From an uncultured Armatimonadota bacterium (GTDB lineage Bacteria > Armatimonadota > Fimbriimonadia > Fimbriimonadales > Fimbriimonadaceae): 64,000 nt of DNA. The stretch covers positions 124,001 through 188,000 of the forward strand of contig CAIVDU010000053.1 in assembly GCA_903904815.1 (NCBI GenBank). The letters run 5' to 3'. Below, piece after piece: positions 52,013 to 61,406 of this stretch. A program made the position numbers and the translations under genes. The notes under the pieces were generated by a model. That model saw only the letters and a program-made list of their open reading frames with translations, ran no database searches and was not told the DNA's origin. Each line of letters starts with the position of its first letter. Position 1 is the first letter of the stretch.

Positions 52013-52397
52013 CGAGCCTCGGTGGGTGAGTGATCGCGCCGTTTTCGCGCTGCACGAAAAGCTGATTGAAGAATTCGGTGGAACCCAGGGTATTGCCAAC
52101 AAGGGTTTGGTTGAATCCGCGCTCACTCGCCCACGCAACCTGTTCCTTTACGAAAAATCGTCTATTCAACGCTTGGCCGCTTGCTACGCCCATGGCATCT
52201 GCCAGAACTATGGATTCGTAGACGGTAATAAGCGCACGGCGTTTGTCACCATGCGGGTTTTTCTCCGCAAGAACGGTTTTGACTTGACCGCCACCGAAGC
52301 GGAGCTCGTCGAGACATTTCTTGCCCTAGCGGCTGTGGAGCTATCCGAAGATGCACTTTTTGAGTGGCTTATGACCCATTCTCAGAAACTGCCTTAG
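52002..52397 (+). CDS. doc: Doc-type (Fic-fold) toxin with altered catalytic motif
   Basis: 131 residues from TTG 52002 (LPSDEPRWVSDRAVFALHEKL, the usual Doc start, overlapping the antitoxin gene). The Doc/Fic core is HGICQNYGFVDGNKRTAF, but the expected motif histidine of QNHPFVDGNKR is Tyr here and Pro is Gly. Doc toxins phosphorylate EF-Tu through this motif. The exchange may abolish activity, or the pair may have diverged. The pairing with an AbrB-type antitoxin is typical. Confidence 0.9.
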   Translation: MPSDEPRWVSDRAVFALHEKLIEEFGGTQGIANKGLVESALTRPRNLFLYEKSSIQRLAACYAHGICQNYGFVDGNKRTAFVTMRVFLRKNGFDLTATEAELVETFLALAAVELSEDALFEWLMTHSQKLP

Positions 52398-52519
52398 GGT
52401 CCACAAGCGCGGCAATTCGCGAGTCCATCGTCGCTCCCCAAAAGTCCCACCGAAGTCCCTAACTTTGTCTTGATGACAGGTTCCAGAAACCCACTGAAGG
52501 AGATCATCGTTGTTGCAAT

Positions 52520-52741
52520 GTGCTGATCGCATTTGTCCTGTTCTGGATCCTATTGATTTGGGGACTCAAGGAGGGTGACCTGTATGCGAAAGAAGGGGCG
52601 ATCCTTGTCTTTCTCTGGCTGGTGTTCCTGGTTGGATTGGTGTACTTTCCCCCCGGGCAAATCATCTGCATCATCGGCAGCGTGATACTCGACGTAGTGC
52701 TGCTTATGAAAGTCTTGGGGCAGGATATTCGGGTTGGTTAG
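52520..52741 (+). CDS. Small membrane protein
   Basis: 73 residues from GTG 52520, almost entirely hydrophobic: three helices (about 2-14, 25-45, 45-65) with KEGDLYAKEGAI between the first two. No family is recognised. The DNA is noticeably AT-richer than its neighbours. It converges with pyrC. Confidence 0.6.
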   Translation: MLIAFVLFWILLIWGLKEGDLYAKEGAILVFLWLVFLVGLVYFPPGQIICIIGSVILDVVLLMKVLGQDIRVG

Positions 52742-52787
52742 CAACCCTATCGCCGAGTGGGCGCGAACCTTCCGGAGCTTCCAGAAC

Positions 52788-53840
52788 TCAAGCTTCAGAG
52801 CCGTCGGACTCCCGGCGCCAGGCGAGTGTCTCTCCCGCGTGGAAGGGAATGAGGATATCGTTGCCATCCCCGTAAGAGCGCGGAACCTCCGTGGGCGAAC
52901 GCCGGAGGTTAAGCGTTCCTTCGTTGAGTGTAAGCCCATAAAAGGTGGCCCCATTGACCGAAGCGAATGCCTCCAGATGGTGGAGAGCATTCTCCTCCTC
53001 GAACGTCTTCGCATACGACTCGAGGGCGAAGGGGGCGTTAAAGATGCCAGCGCATCCGCAGGCCGACTCTTTGTCTCCCACTCGGTGGGGAGCGGAGTCG
53101 GTGCCAAGAAAGAACTTGGAAGAGCCGGAGGTCGCCGCGCGCCGAAGTGCGAGCCGATGCGATTCCCGTTTGGCGACGGGAAGGCAGTAGAAGTGGGGGC
53201 GGAAGCCGCCGGCAAACATCGCGTTTCGGTTGAATTCGAGGTGGTGAGGTGTGATCGTGGCGGCGACGTTGAGTCCACTTGACTCGACGAACCCGACTCC
53301 GTCGCGGGTGGTGATGTGTTCGAAGACCACTTTGAGGGCAGGGAAGGCAGCAACGATCTTCGACAAGACCCGGTCGATGAACACCGCCTCCCGATCGAAA
53401 ATATCGACCTCGGGATCGGTCACCTCACCGTGAACCAGGAGCGGCATGCCCATTCGCTCCATCGTCGAGAGCACGTGGAATATCCGTTCGAAGTCCCGAA
53501 CGCCGTGGGCCGAGTTGGTGGTGGCCCCGGCCGGATAGAGCTTGCAGGCGGTGAAGACCCCTTCCTTGAAGCCCCGCTCGATTTCTGCCGGATCCGACTC
53601 CTCCGTGAGATAAGCCGTCATCAAGGGTTTGAAGTCGGCAGAGCCTGAAAGAGCTGAAATAATCCGCGACCGGTAGGCTTCCGCATGGGCGACTGTCGTG
53701 ATCGGAGGCACCAGGTTGGGCATGACGATAGCCCGAGCGAATTGCCTCGCCGTAAAGCCAGCAACCTGCTTTAGCAGGTTGCCGTCACGGAGATGAGCAT
53801 GAAAGTCGTCCGGCCGTCGAATCGTGAGCTTCTCAATCAT
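52788..53840 (-). CDS. pyrC: Dihydroorotase (class II, PyrC type)
   Basis: 350 residues from ATG 53840 (MIEKLTIRRPDDFHAHLRDG). Metal ligands are HAH in the first strand, the carbamylated Lys in TACKLYPAGATTN, His in LLVHGEV and FEHITT, and the catalytic Asp in LGTDSAPH. It cyclises carbamoyl-aspartate in pyrimidine synthesis. A four-base overlap (ATGA) ties it to the DabA gene upstream, a striking partner because carbamoyl phosphate needs bicarbonate. Confidence 0.95.
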   Translation of the reverse strand: MIEKLTIRRPDDFHAHLRDGNLLKQVAGFTARQFARAIVMPNLVPPITTVAHAEAYRSRIISALSGSADFKPLMTAYLTEESDPAEIERGFKEGVFTACKLYPAGATTNSAHGVRDFERIFHVLSTMERMGMPLLVHGEVTDPEVDIFDREAVFIDRVLSKIVAAFPALKVVFEHITTRDGVGFVESSGLNVAATITPHHLEFNRNAMFAGGFRPHFYCLPVAKRESHRLALRRAATSGSSKFFLGTDSAPHRVGDKESACGCAGIFNAPFALESYAKTFEEENALHHLEAFASVNGATFYGLTLNEGTLNLRRSPTEVPRSYGDGNDILIPFHAGETLAWRRESDGSEA

Positions 53841-56143
53841 TCCGGGGTAAACCCTACCCAAGTTCCGTCGGACTGCTTCAAAAGGGCCATGCTCGATTCT
53901 GTATCCAAAGACAGCAGCCTCAGCCATCCATTACTGACCAGATCGGCAACACCCGGCGCCTTACTGAGCGCTCGGTCAATCTTATCTGAGGACGCCTCCA
54001 CTATCACCTGCAGCCTCACCGGGTCGTGGAACCAGGAACCGTCTGGGTTGTAGACCGATTCTCTCGGAAGGCCCGGCCGGAGATCGCCTTCATTTCCAGA
54101 GATCACCCCGATGTTTCCAACCCGGTTCAGGAGCGCCTTCGTCCCGCATCCAAATCGCTCGTTGTCCACCGTCGAGGCGAAGTACTGCAAGTTGATCCAA
54201 GAGGCCACTACCACCGGGGCGTTCAAAATCAACGTCAGGACTTGGTCATCATGATCCTGCGACGCATCGTAGTCGTGGAGGAACGCCCGCCCGTCGAGGT
54301 TCGCCCCGCGGGTTCGGAACCGTCGGGCGGCAATGAAGCTGGCATTGCGAGCGAGTCCCCACTCTGGGCGAACTTCCGACCAATCGTTGGCCTTTCGATC
54401 CAGAGCCGCCAGGAGATCTTTGGCCCCTTCGACTCCCATCGCCCTGGCTCGCTCTACTCGGCCAGAAGCGGACGCTGAACCCAAGAGTGCCTCAAGCTCC
54501 GCGATCTTCCGGCTTTGAGCTTCCGACGCGCCCCGTGGTTGAAAAACCGAAACTTCATCCGTGGAAGTATCGTGCTGGGCGGCTACGAACAGGGTCTCCA
54601 AGATCCCCTTGAATCCTCTGATTGCCAGTTCAGCTTGGACCTGCGGGTCGTTCAGCACTTCGACTGCCATCTGCGCATTGAGAGCGCCGCAGTGTCCGCC
54701 ACATGCCCCGCAGTCGAGGCTTGCCTCGTGGGCGTTGTTAGTCGACCGCCCTCCGTGCCCACACAGAGTCACGATCTGCCCGAGACGGTGTCCGATTCCC
54801 GAGTTCACCAGAATCGACTCGGCCATCCCAACCCGCTCCGCCAAGGTAAGCCCAAACCGATTCTCGGCGTAGTTGATCTCGGCCTCCGTTTGGGCATCTC
54901 CGTGCACCTTTGGGCTCAATCCCAGCGCCTGAGTCAGGAGTGCCCTGACGGACCCGATCCCGAGGGTCTCGACGAGATTAAAGGCGCCCGGTGAGGAGTA
55001 GGTCGATCGGAAAGCGACTCTTAGGGCGTCCACGAATCCAGACCCCTTGGCTTGGATCTCAACCTGTGGGTTGAGCAGAACTGGACACCGAGGACTGGTC
55101 AGTCCATCGGTGAGGACGCGGGCCGATACCCCGAAGAATCCGGCGAATCCGACCGTTTCTATGTTGGGGCTCAAAGCTTCCAGCTTCCTTCGGATGATTT
55201 CCGAGCGAACGTCGATGCAAAACACCACCTGGAACTCGGGACGTTCGACCGGCGACGTTCGTGAGACAGCGGGAAGGGCAGCGAGTTGAGACTTCAGGAG
55301 CCGATCCTCACAGGCGTCTTGCAGACAGAGTCGGATCGACAGATCGCCTTGGTCCTTCTGGGTCGGTGAGTCACTTACGGATGCGCCAGGATTCAGTTCT
55401 CGAATGGCTTGGTCGAACACGAGCAAGGCGGCGCACAGCGCCTCGACCAGGCTCAATTCGTTGGGTCCCGAGTTCCAGCCCATGCCTCTCAGGAACGAGG
55501 CCCAACCATACTGGGCCCCCAGGAGCCGATAAGCATGCGCATTGAACTCGCTGTCCTCTCGCTGCCGTTTCGAAGTCACCCAAGTAATCGCCTGGACATA
55601 CTCTTCCGGGGCCGATTTGATCCACCGGCTCCAGCCAGCCAGGCCCGACAATTCGAATGATTTGTCGATGGCGGCTCGTTTGATCAGCTCTCGATAGACG
55701 TCATTTGGGTCGAGAGGGAAGTCTGCTCTAAAGATCGCGGCGAGGCTGCGAGACACAAACCGCTGAGTGATCTTCGCCAGATCGTTTTCAGCTGAGTTGA
55801 ATGCGGTCCCTGACTTGGATTGGCTTTCATAGAGGACTTTCAAAACGGAGTTGGCCTCGAGCCCGTGCCGCAGCGCAGCCTGGACAACATCACGCTGATC
55901 GATTTGGTTGAGTTCCCACTTCTTGCGGTAGTGGTCGATTGGGGGAAGAACTTCTGCGTCGAGACCGGCGAAGATGCGCCCCGAAGCTTCAAGAAGCGGG
56001 GTGTCCGACCAACCTAGGAACGGGTTCACCGCGACAAAGTTCTCAAGGTTGAAGAGTGGGGGAATGAGCTTACAGACAGCTCGAACGGCGGTCAGGGCAG
56101 TTGCCTCAGACGTGTCGACGGGGGTTGGTTCTGCAATGTTCAT
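53837..56143 (-). CDS. dabA: Inorganic carbon transporter subunit DabA (DUF2309)
   Basis: 768 residues. The beta-carbonic-anhydrase-like zinc site of DabA is visible: FCIDVRSE (about 307-314, with Cys and Asp) and GHGGRSTNNAHEASLDCGACGG (about 460-481, His and Cys). DabA works with the membrane protein DabB to take up and hydrate CO2, giving bicarbonate in the cytoplasm. dabB is immediately upstream (one base gap), and pyrC is translationally coupled behind it. Confidence 0.94.
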   Translation of the reverse strand: MNIAEPTPVDTSEATALTAVRAVCKLIPPLFNLENFVAVNPFLGWSDTPLLEASGRIFAGLDAEVLPPIDHYRKKWELNQIDQRDVVQAALRHGLEANSVLKVLYESQSKSGTAFNSAENDLAKITQRFVSRSLAAIFRADFPLDPNDVYRELIKRAAIDKSFELSGLAGWSRWIKSAPEEYVQAITWVTSKRQREDSEFNAHAYRLLGAQYGWASFLRGMGWNSGPNELSLVEALCAALLVFDQAIRELNPGASVSDSPTQKDQGDLSIRLCLQDACEDRLLKSQLAALPAVSRTSPVERPEFQVVFCIDVRSEIIRRKLEALSPNIETVGFAGFFGVSARVLTDGLTSPRCPVLLNPQVEIQAKGSGFVDALRVAFRSTYSSPGAFNLVETLGIGSVRALLTQALGLSPKVHGDAQTEAEINYAENRFGLTLAERVGMAESILVNSGIGHRLGQIVTLCGHGGRSTNNAHEASLDCGACGGHCGALNAQMAVEVLNDPQVQAELAIRGFKGILETLFVAAQHDTSTDEVSVFQPRGASEAQSRKIAELEALLGSASASGRVERARAMGVEGAKDLLAALDRKANDWSEVRPEWGLARNASFIAARRFRTRGANLDGRAFLHDYDASQDHDDQVLTLILNAPVVVASWINLQYFASTVDNERFGCGTKALLNRVGNIGVISGNEGDLRPGLPRESVYNPDGSWFHDPVRLQVIVEASSDKIDRALSKAPGVADLVSNGWLRLLSLDTESSMALLKQSDGTWVGFTPE

Positions 56144-56144
56144 T

Positions 56145-57641
56145 CTATATCTTCGTGAGCAATGGTGAGCAGATTCGAGCTACAAGCCGGTCGGCCACTA
56201 GCCCTATGTAGAATCCGTTCTGGGAGTGAATGATGAGAGCTTGTCCGGTCGCGGAGGCACTGATCTCCGCCTCAAACGTGCGGTAAAGACTCAGGCCCAG
56301 GAGGGTCAAGACCGGAATGGCACAGGTAATCGTCGCCATCTGCGACGATGGAGGGAGCGGTAAATCGAAGATTTCGGTTGCAACCCGAAACATCAGGGCT
56401 GACAGGAGGCCCAAGAGTTGCGAGGCGGTCAGCATCGTGATCCAGTTCAGTGGACGGGAGCTATTTTTCGAAAGGTGAGCGTGCATGGCGACCCACAGGT
56501 GGCCTATTGCCAAGCCGGTCATCGCGATCACCGCGCCTTGAGCGGGAAGCACTGCGCCGGAATGAATTCCGAACTGAATTGGAATAGAGAGGGCGCATCC
56601 GGTAACCAAGAGACCGAGCTGACCGAGGCCGGTTAACCTTCTTGGAGCGGGAGCGATCGGATCGGGCGTGCCGGACTCCAGAAATGCGGTTGCCTTGTAG
56701 AGTCCGTGCCCGAGAATGTGGATCAGTGCGGCGACGAAGGCTGAGATGCCGCACTCTGCCGTCATGAATCCCATTTGACTCACCGTCGACCAGGCTAGCT
56801 TGCGCTTGACGCTGGTCTGGCCCCACATGCTGACCATTCCAACCGCCATCGTGACACTGCCCACGATGGCGAGGAATAGTCCTGCCGAAGGCGTTTCAAC
56901 GATGGCCGGCGCGAATTTCAGAAGCAAGGCGCCTCCCCCGTTGATGATTCCCGCATGCATCAGGGCGGAGACGGGCGTAGGGGCAGCGAGCGTGTCGGGT
57001 AGCCACGTGTGGAAGGGAAACTGGGCCGACTTAGTAATTGCCGCAAGACAGATACACCAAACCGCCGTTATTGGGATCTGATGGCTTTCTCGCATTTGGT
57101 CGAAAAGGTGAGTGAGGGAGAGCGTGCCGCAGGTCCGATAGATGGAAATCATCGCCACAAGCAGTGCGACATCCCCCAGGCGGCTGATGAGGAACTTCTT
57201 GCGGGCAACCTTAACCGCGTCCGGCTCTGATCTGTAGTGGGTCAGCAGATAGTGGAGGCCGACACTTGTGATCGCCCATCCACCGACGAGGACGAGGAGA
57301 TTGTCGGCGAGCATCACACAAAGCGCCGAGGTGACCGAGAGCGCGAGCCACCGATGGAACTCCGCCTGTCTCGGGTCGCCATTTAGGTAGCGATCCGAGT
57401 ACTTGACGACAACCGCGCCGACCACGGTAACGAGAAACCCGAGTGAACAGGAAACCCGGCTCAAGATAAATCCCCCGATGATCGAAGGCGTGGGGAACCG
57501 GAAGCTATTGACCAGCGCAAGTCCCAAGAGGCAAGCAAGAGTGGTCATCGCCGCTTCCAAAGCGAAGGTAAATCCTCGTCCCTGGTGTTCCTTTGTGGAT
57601 GAGGCTAGATTCGAGTTGGGATTTGAGGGTTTTCGGTTCAT
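56145..57641 (-). CDS. dabB: Inorganic carbon transporter membrane subunit DabB (NuoL-like)
   Basis: 498 residues with about 14 hydrophobic helices. The NuoL/Mrp-type signature is GWAITSVGLHYLLTHYR, ITKSAQFPFHTWLPDTLAAPTPVSALMHAGIINGGGALLLK and KRKLAWSTVSQMGFM. The proton-path Lys and Glu-type residues of complex I antiporter-like subunits are present. Together with DabA it makes a proton-coupled DAB carbon importer. Confidence 0.93.
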   Translation of the reverse strand: MNRKPSNPNSNLASSTKEHQGRGFTFALEAAMTTLACLLGLALVNSFRFPTPSIIGGFILSRVSCSLGFLVTVVGAVVVKYSDRYLNGDPRQAEFHRWLALSVTSALCVMLADNLLVLVGGWAITSVGLHYLLTHYRSEPDAVKVARKKFLISRLGDVALLVAMISIYRTCGTLSLTHLFDQMRESHQIPITAVWCICLAAITKSAQFPFHTWLPDTLAAPTPVSALMHAGIINGGGALLLKFAPAIVETPSAGLFLAIVGSVTMAVGMVSMWGQTSVKRKLAWSTVSQMGFMTAECGISAFVAALIHILGHGLYKATAFLESGTPDPIAPAPRRLTGLGQLGLLVTGCALSIPIQFGIHSGAVLPAQGAVIAMTGLAIGHLWVAMHAHLSKNSSRPLNWITMLTASQLLGLLSALMFRVATEIFDLPLPPSSQMATITCAIPVLTLLGLSLYRTFEAEISASATGQALIIHSQNGFYIGLVADRLVARICSPLLTKI

Positions 57642-57667
57642 TCATTTCTCGCCATACTAACTGCGGG

Positions 57668-57727
57668 TCGCGATTGGATCATCGCGAACTTCATATCGCG
57701 TCATTTAAATCACGACAATTATGTCGT
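57668..57727. promoter_or_regulatory. Two palindromes in the dabB/regulator divergent gap
   Basis: TCGCGAT...ATCGCGA (57668-57687) and ACGACAATTATGTCGT (57712-57727, a perfect 6-base arm pair) lie between dabB and the winged-helix gene. These are plausible operator sites for that regulator. The call is by symmetry and position only. Confidence 0.5.
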
Positions 57728-57741
57728 AAATAGTGAGAAGG

Positions 57742-58071
57742 ATGTCAAGCCTAAAGACCGAAATTGAGAACGTTGTTCAGCCGAAGGCGGCATGGACCTT
57801 TTTGACGAACCATTCCCACGTGCTTATTTTCTTGGACCGATCGCCGGAGGCGGTCCTACGTGAAGCAGCCATCGCCGTCGGAATCACCGAGCGGGCCGTG
57901 CAAAGAATCGTGGCCGACTTGGAAGCGGAGGGCATCTTGGTGCGTGAGAAACTCGGTCGGAGAAACCGTTACCGAATCAACAAGGACCTTCCTCTGCGGC
58001 ACCCGATCGAGCAGCATCGATCGGTCGGCGAACTGATTCAACTGGGCCTTCCTCGCGGCGATTCGAATTAA
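57742..58071 (+). CDS. Winged-helix transcriptional regulator
   Basis: 109 residues from ATG 57742 (a GTG at 57733 also fits). A winged-helix domain covers about 15-75: [20 protein letters not shown], then [35 protein letters not shown], which is a typical HTH-plus-wing seen in MarR/ArsR-like regulators. It lies divergent to the dabB-dabA-pyrC operon, with palindromes between, so it probably controls carbon uptake. Confidence 0.85.
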   Translation: MSSLKTEIENVVQPKAAWTFLTNHSHVLIFLDRSPEAVLREAAIAVGITERAVQRIVADLEAEGILVREKLGRRNRYRINKDLPLRHPIEQHRSVGELIQLGLPRGDSN

Positions 58072-58106
58072 TCGGGCATTGGTCTCGTAGTAGCGGGTGG
58101 AAATCT

Positions 58107-58649
58107 ATGAAACTCGCAACTCAGTCCGTCATTTTCCTTCTCTGCTGGGGACTCCTCCAATCCGCAATCGGGGCTCAAGCCGACAGAACGGATGCTCAAT
58201 TGAAGAAGTCATCAAACGGATTTACCGTGGTCGAGACCGACAAATACATCATCGAAGTTCCCGACGGCTGGGCTGTCGGAAAAGAGACTCCATGGGGGGC
58301 GCGCGATATCACCCCAAAGACCGGCCCTGGCCAACTAGGCGCAATGACCGCCGGACCGACCAAGGCCGGTTGGGACCAGCTCTACAAAACGAGTCTCTTC
58401 TTCATCAAGCAAGAGGAGCCGGGAACCGAAACGCCATTCCGTACCGGAAAGACGAAGCACGGATACGATTCCATGTCGTTCGACGTGAAGAACAAGGACG
58501 GGTTCTTCAACCGCCGCTACACGTTGATCCGAAACACCGCCGGGAACGTGCTGGCTCTCTCAATCCGAATTCCTTCCCCAGAAGCCGAAAAGACCTTCGG
58601 CGAGATGTTTAAGCACATGGTCGACACCGCAAAGCTGAAGCCGCTATAG
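58107..58649 (+). CDS. Secreted protein, PsbP/DUF1795-like
   Basis: 180 residues. The signal peptide (MKLATQSVIFLLCWGLLQSAIGAQ) precedes about 155 residues with DKYIIEVPDGWAVGKETPWG, MSFDVKNKDGFFNRRYTLI and IPSPEAEKTFGEMFKHMVDTAK, like the two domains of the protein at 28948-30054. GGTGGA precedes the ATG. Function is unknown. Confidence 0.78.
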   Translation: MKLATQSVIFLLCWGLLQSAIGAQADRTDAQLKKSSNGFTVVETDKYIIEVPDGWAVGKETPWGARDITPKTGPGQLGAMTAGPTKAGWDQLYKTSLFFIKQEEPGTETPFRTGKTKHGYDSMSFDVKNKDGFFNRRYTLIRNTAGNVLALSIRIPSPEAEKTFGEMFKHMVDTAKLKPL

Positions 58650-58835
58650 GGTCCACGGTCTGACCATGAATTAGATTTGGCGGTCAATGACAATCCTGGA
58701 AAATTCTGTCGGCACACCCTGGTTAGCCCATCGGAGCGGGCAACCTAGGGTGTATTTTGACGCCATCGATCAGCCAGGCAACACAAGCCCTCGAAGGTCT
58801 TCCACCAAACTCGGACCCGTTGGCTCCCAGCCTAA

Positions 58836-59174
58836 TCGCTCGCGCGTCTTCGTATTCTCAGAAGGCGAATCGAGGCCCTGCCCGCATGGCTGTTGATGTT
58901 CATCGATCACCTCGCGACCAAGAAGATCGTTGCGGCCGCCTTGAGTGGGTTGGTTGGTGACCACTCGATGTTCGAAGAGAACATGGCGAAGGTCCGGGGG
59001 GCGGTAACGATGATGTATGAGCGCGCGATGAAATCTGGGGACATTCGGCCCGACATCAACCCCGTGGATCACGTCCTCGCGATTGTCGGTGTCACGTTCT
59101 TTGGAACCAGCGAAGACTGGAGGGAAAGCGCCGTGCGCTTAGTCGATATCCTTCTCATGGGCTCTAGGCCGTAG
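58836..59174 (+). pseudogene. C-terminal remnant of a TetR/AcrR regulator
   Basis: The open frame reads LPAWLLMFIDHLATKKIVAAAL, ...MFEENMAKVRGAVTMMYERAMKSGDIRPDINPVDHVLAIVG, matching a TetR ligand-binding half. The N-terminal HTH is missing; the frame is closed by TAA just before 58836. A TTG at 58893 could start a short truncated protein. Confidence 0.7.
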
Positions 59175-59177
59175 AAA

Positions 59178-60104
59178 TCAGTCGGCGACGACCATCGATC
59201 TCAAACGTTCGACATCTCGAATCGGGGAAAGGCCGAAGAGCTTCTTGTAGTCTCGACTGAAGTGAGAGGCGTCTTCGTAGCCCACTTGGAAGCCAGCACT
59301 CGCCGCATCCAGGCTCTTACTGAGCATGAGTTGTCGCGCCTGTTGCAGCCGTAGTTGCTTCTGAAATTGCAATGGACTCATGTCCGTGATCGCCTTGAAG
59401 TGGTGATGAAAACCAGACGAACTCATTCCTAACTCTGCGGCAATGCTTTCGATTCTAAGCGGCCGATCGAACTCCCGGCGGAGCCTCTCAACTGCGGTGG
59501 CGATACGGTGGGAGTGGCCGCCAAGTGCGGGAAGATGCCGCAGACGCCCACCTTGGCCACCGACCAGAAGACGATAGACGATTTCGCGTTTGATGAGAGG
59601 CGCGAGCATTCGGGCATCCGTGGGAGAGTCTATGAGTCTCAATAATCGTACGGTGGCGTCAAGCAGTCCCGGCTCAAGATCACTGACCACGATGGCCTTC
59701 GCATCGCCATGTCCCTGGGGTGCCGGCAACGCGGCTTCGACCATCACGGAGCCTACCAGCGACGGGTCGAGGTCGAGCCGAAGGGCAAGGTATGGACGGG
59801 ATTCAGTAGCTCCGGTGACCCGCCCGGTGACCGGAAGTTCCACGGTCGAGAGGAGATATCGTTCGGCATCGTAGGGATACGACTTGTCCCCAAGATACAC
59901 CTCTTTGGCCCCTTGGGCGATGACGCAAAACGCGAGTTTGGAAACAGCATGAACCCGCTCGGTTGGGCGGGACGCGCGGTTCAGATGCAAGCCTTCGAGG
60001 GGCTCGATGGTCCCGTCTTGGCGAATCGCGCTGGAGATTCGGGACCTCAACTCCTCACGATTGGCCAAGTCCTTCTTCACCTCAAAATCGATGATCGTTT
60101 GCAT
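59178..60104 (-). CDS. AraC-family regulator (YqhC-like)
   Basis: 308 residues. An N-terminal cupin-type AraC_N domain (about 35-170; FCVIAQGAKEVYLG, YDAERYLLSTVELPVTG) and a C-terminal double HTH (about 210-300; PLRIESIAAELGMSSSGFHHHFKAITDMSPLQFQKQLRLQQARQLML, then AGFQVGYEDASHFSRDYKKLFG). The pair is divergent to an aldo/keto reductase, as yqhC is to yqhD/dkgA, so it probably activates that gene. Confidence 0.93.
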   Translation of the reverse strand: MQTIIDFEVKKDLANREELRSRISSAIRQDGTIEPLEGLHLNRASRPTERVHAVSKLAFCVIAQGAKEVYLGDKSYPYDAERYLLSTVELPVTGRVTGATESRPYLALRLDLDPSLVGSVMVEAALPAPQGHGDAKAIVVSDLEPGLLDATVRLLRLIDSPTDARMLAPLIKREIVYRLLVGGQGGRLRHLPALGGHSHRIATAVERLRREFDRPLRIESIAAELGMSSSGFHHHFKAITDMSPLQFQKQLRLQQARQLMLSKSLDAASAGFQVGYEDASHFSRDYKKLFGLSPIRDVERLRSMVVAD

Positions 60105-60160
60105 CACTTCTAGATCCTAGCTTCCTTCACGAAGTGAATGAGCGGGTTTGCAGGATATGA

Positions 60161-61300
<1,140 letters not shown>

Positions 61301-61350
61301 GTAAGTCTGAGTGAGGAGAAGGCGGGCCTCCTTCGGAAAGGCCAAAAACG

Positions 61351-61387
61351 AAATCGGGCTCCCGTGCACTGCACGGGAGCCCGATTT
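61351..61387. terminator. Bidirectional terminator between the converging reductase and TonB receptor
   Basis: An 18-base stem (AAATCGGGCTCCCGTGCA at 61351-61368 and its complement at 61370-61387) with the T-run GATTTCGTTTTT on the minus strand. It ends the TonB receptor transcript and probably also the aldo/keto reductase one. Confidence 0.9.
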
Positions 61388-61406
61388 CGGATAGTGCGTG
61401 TTCGTC

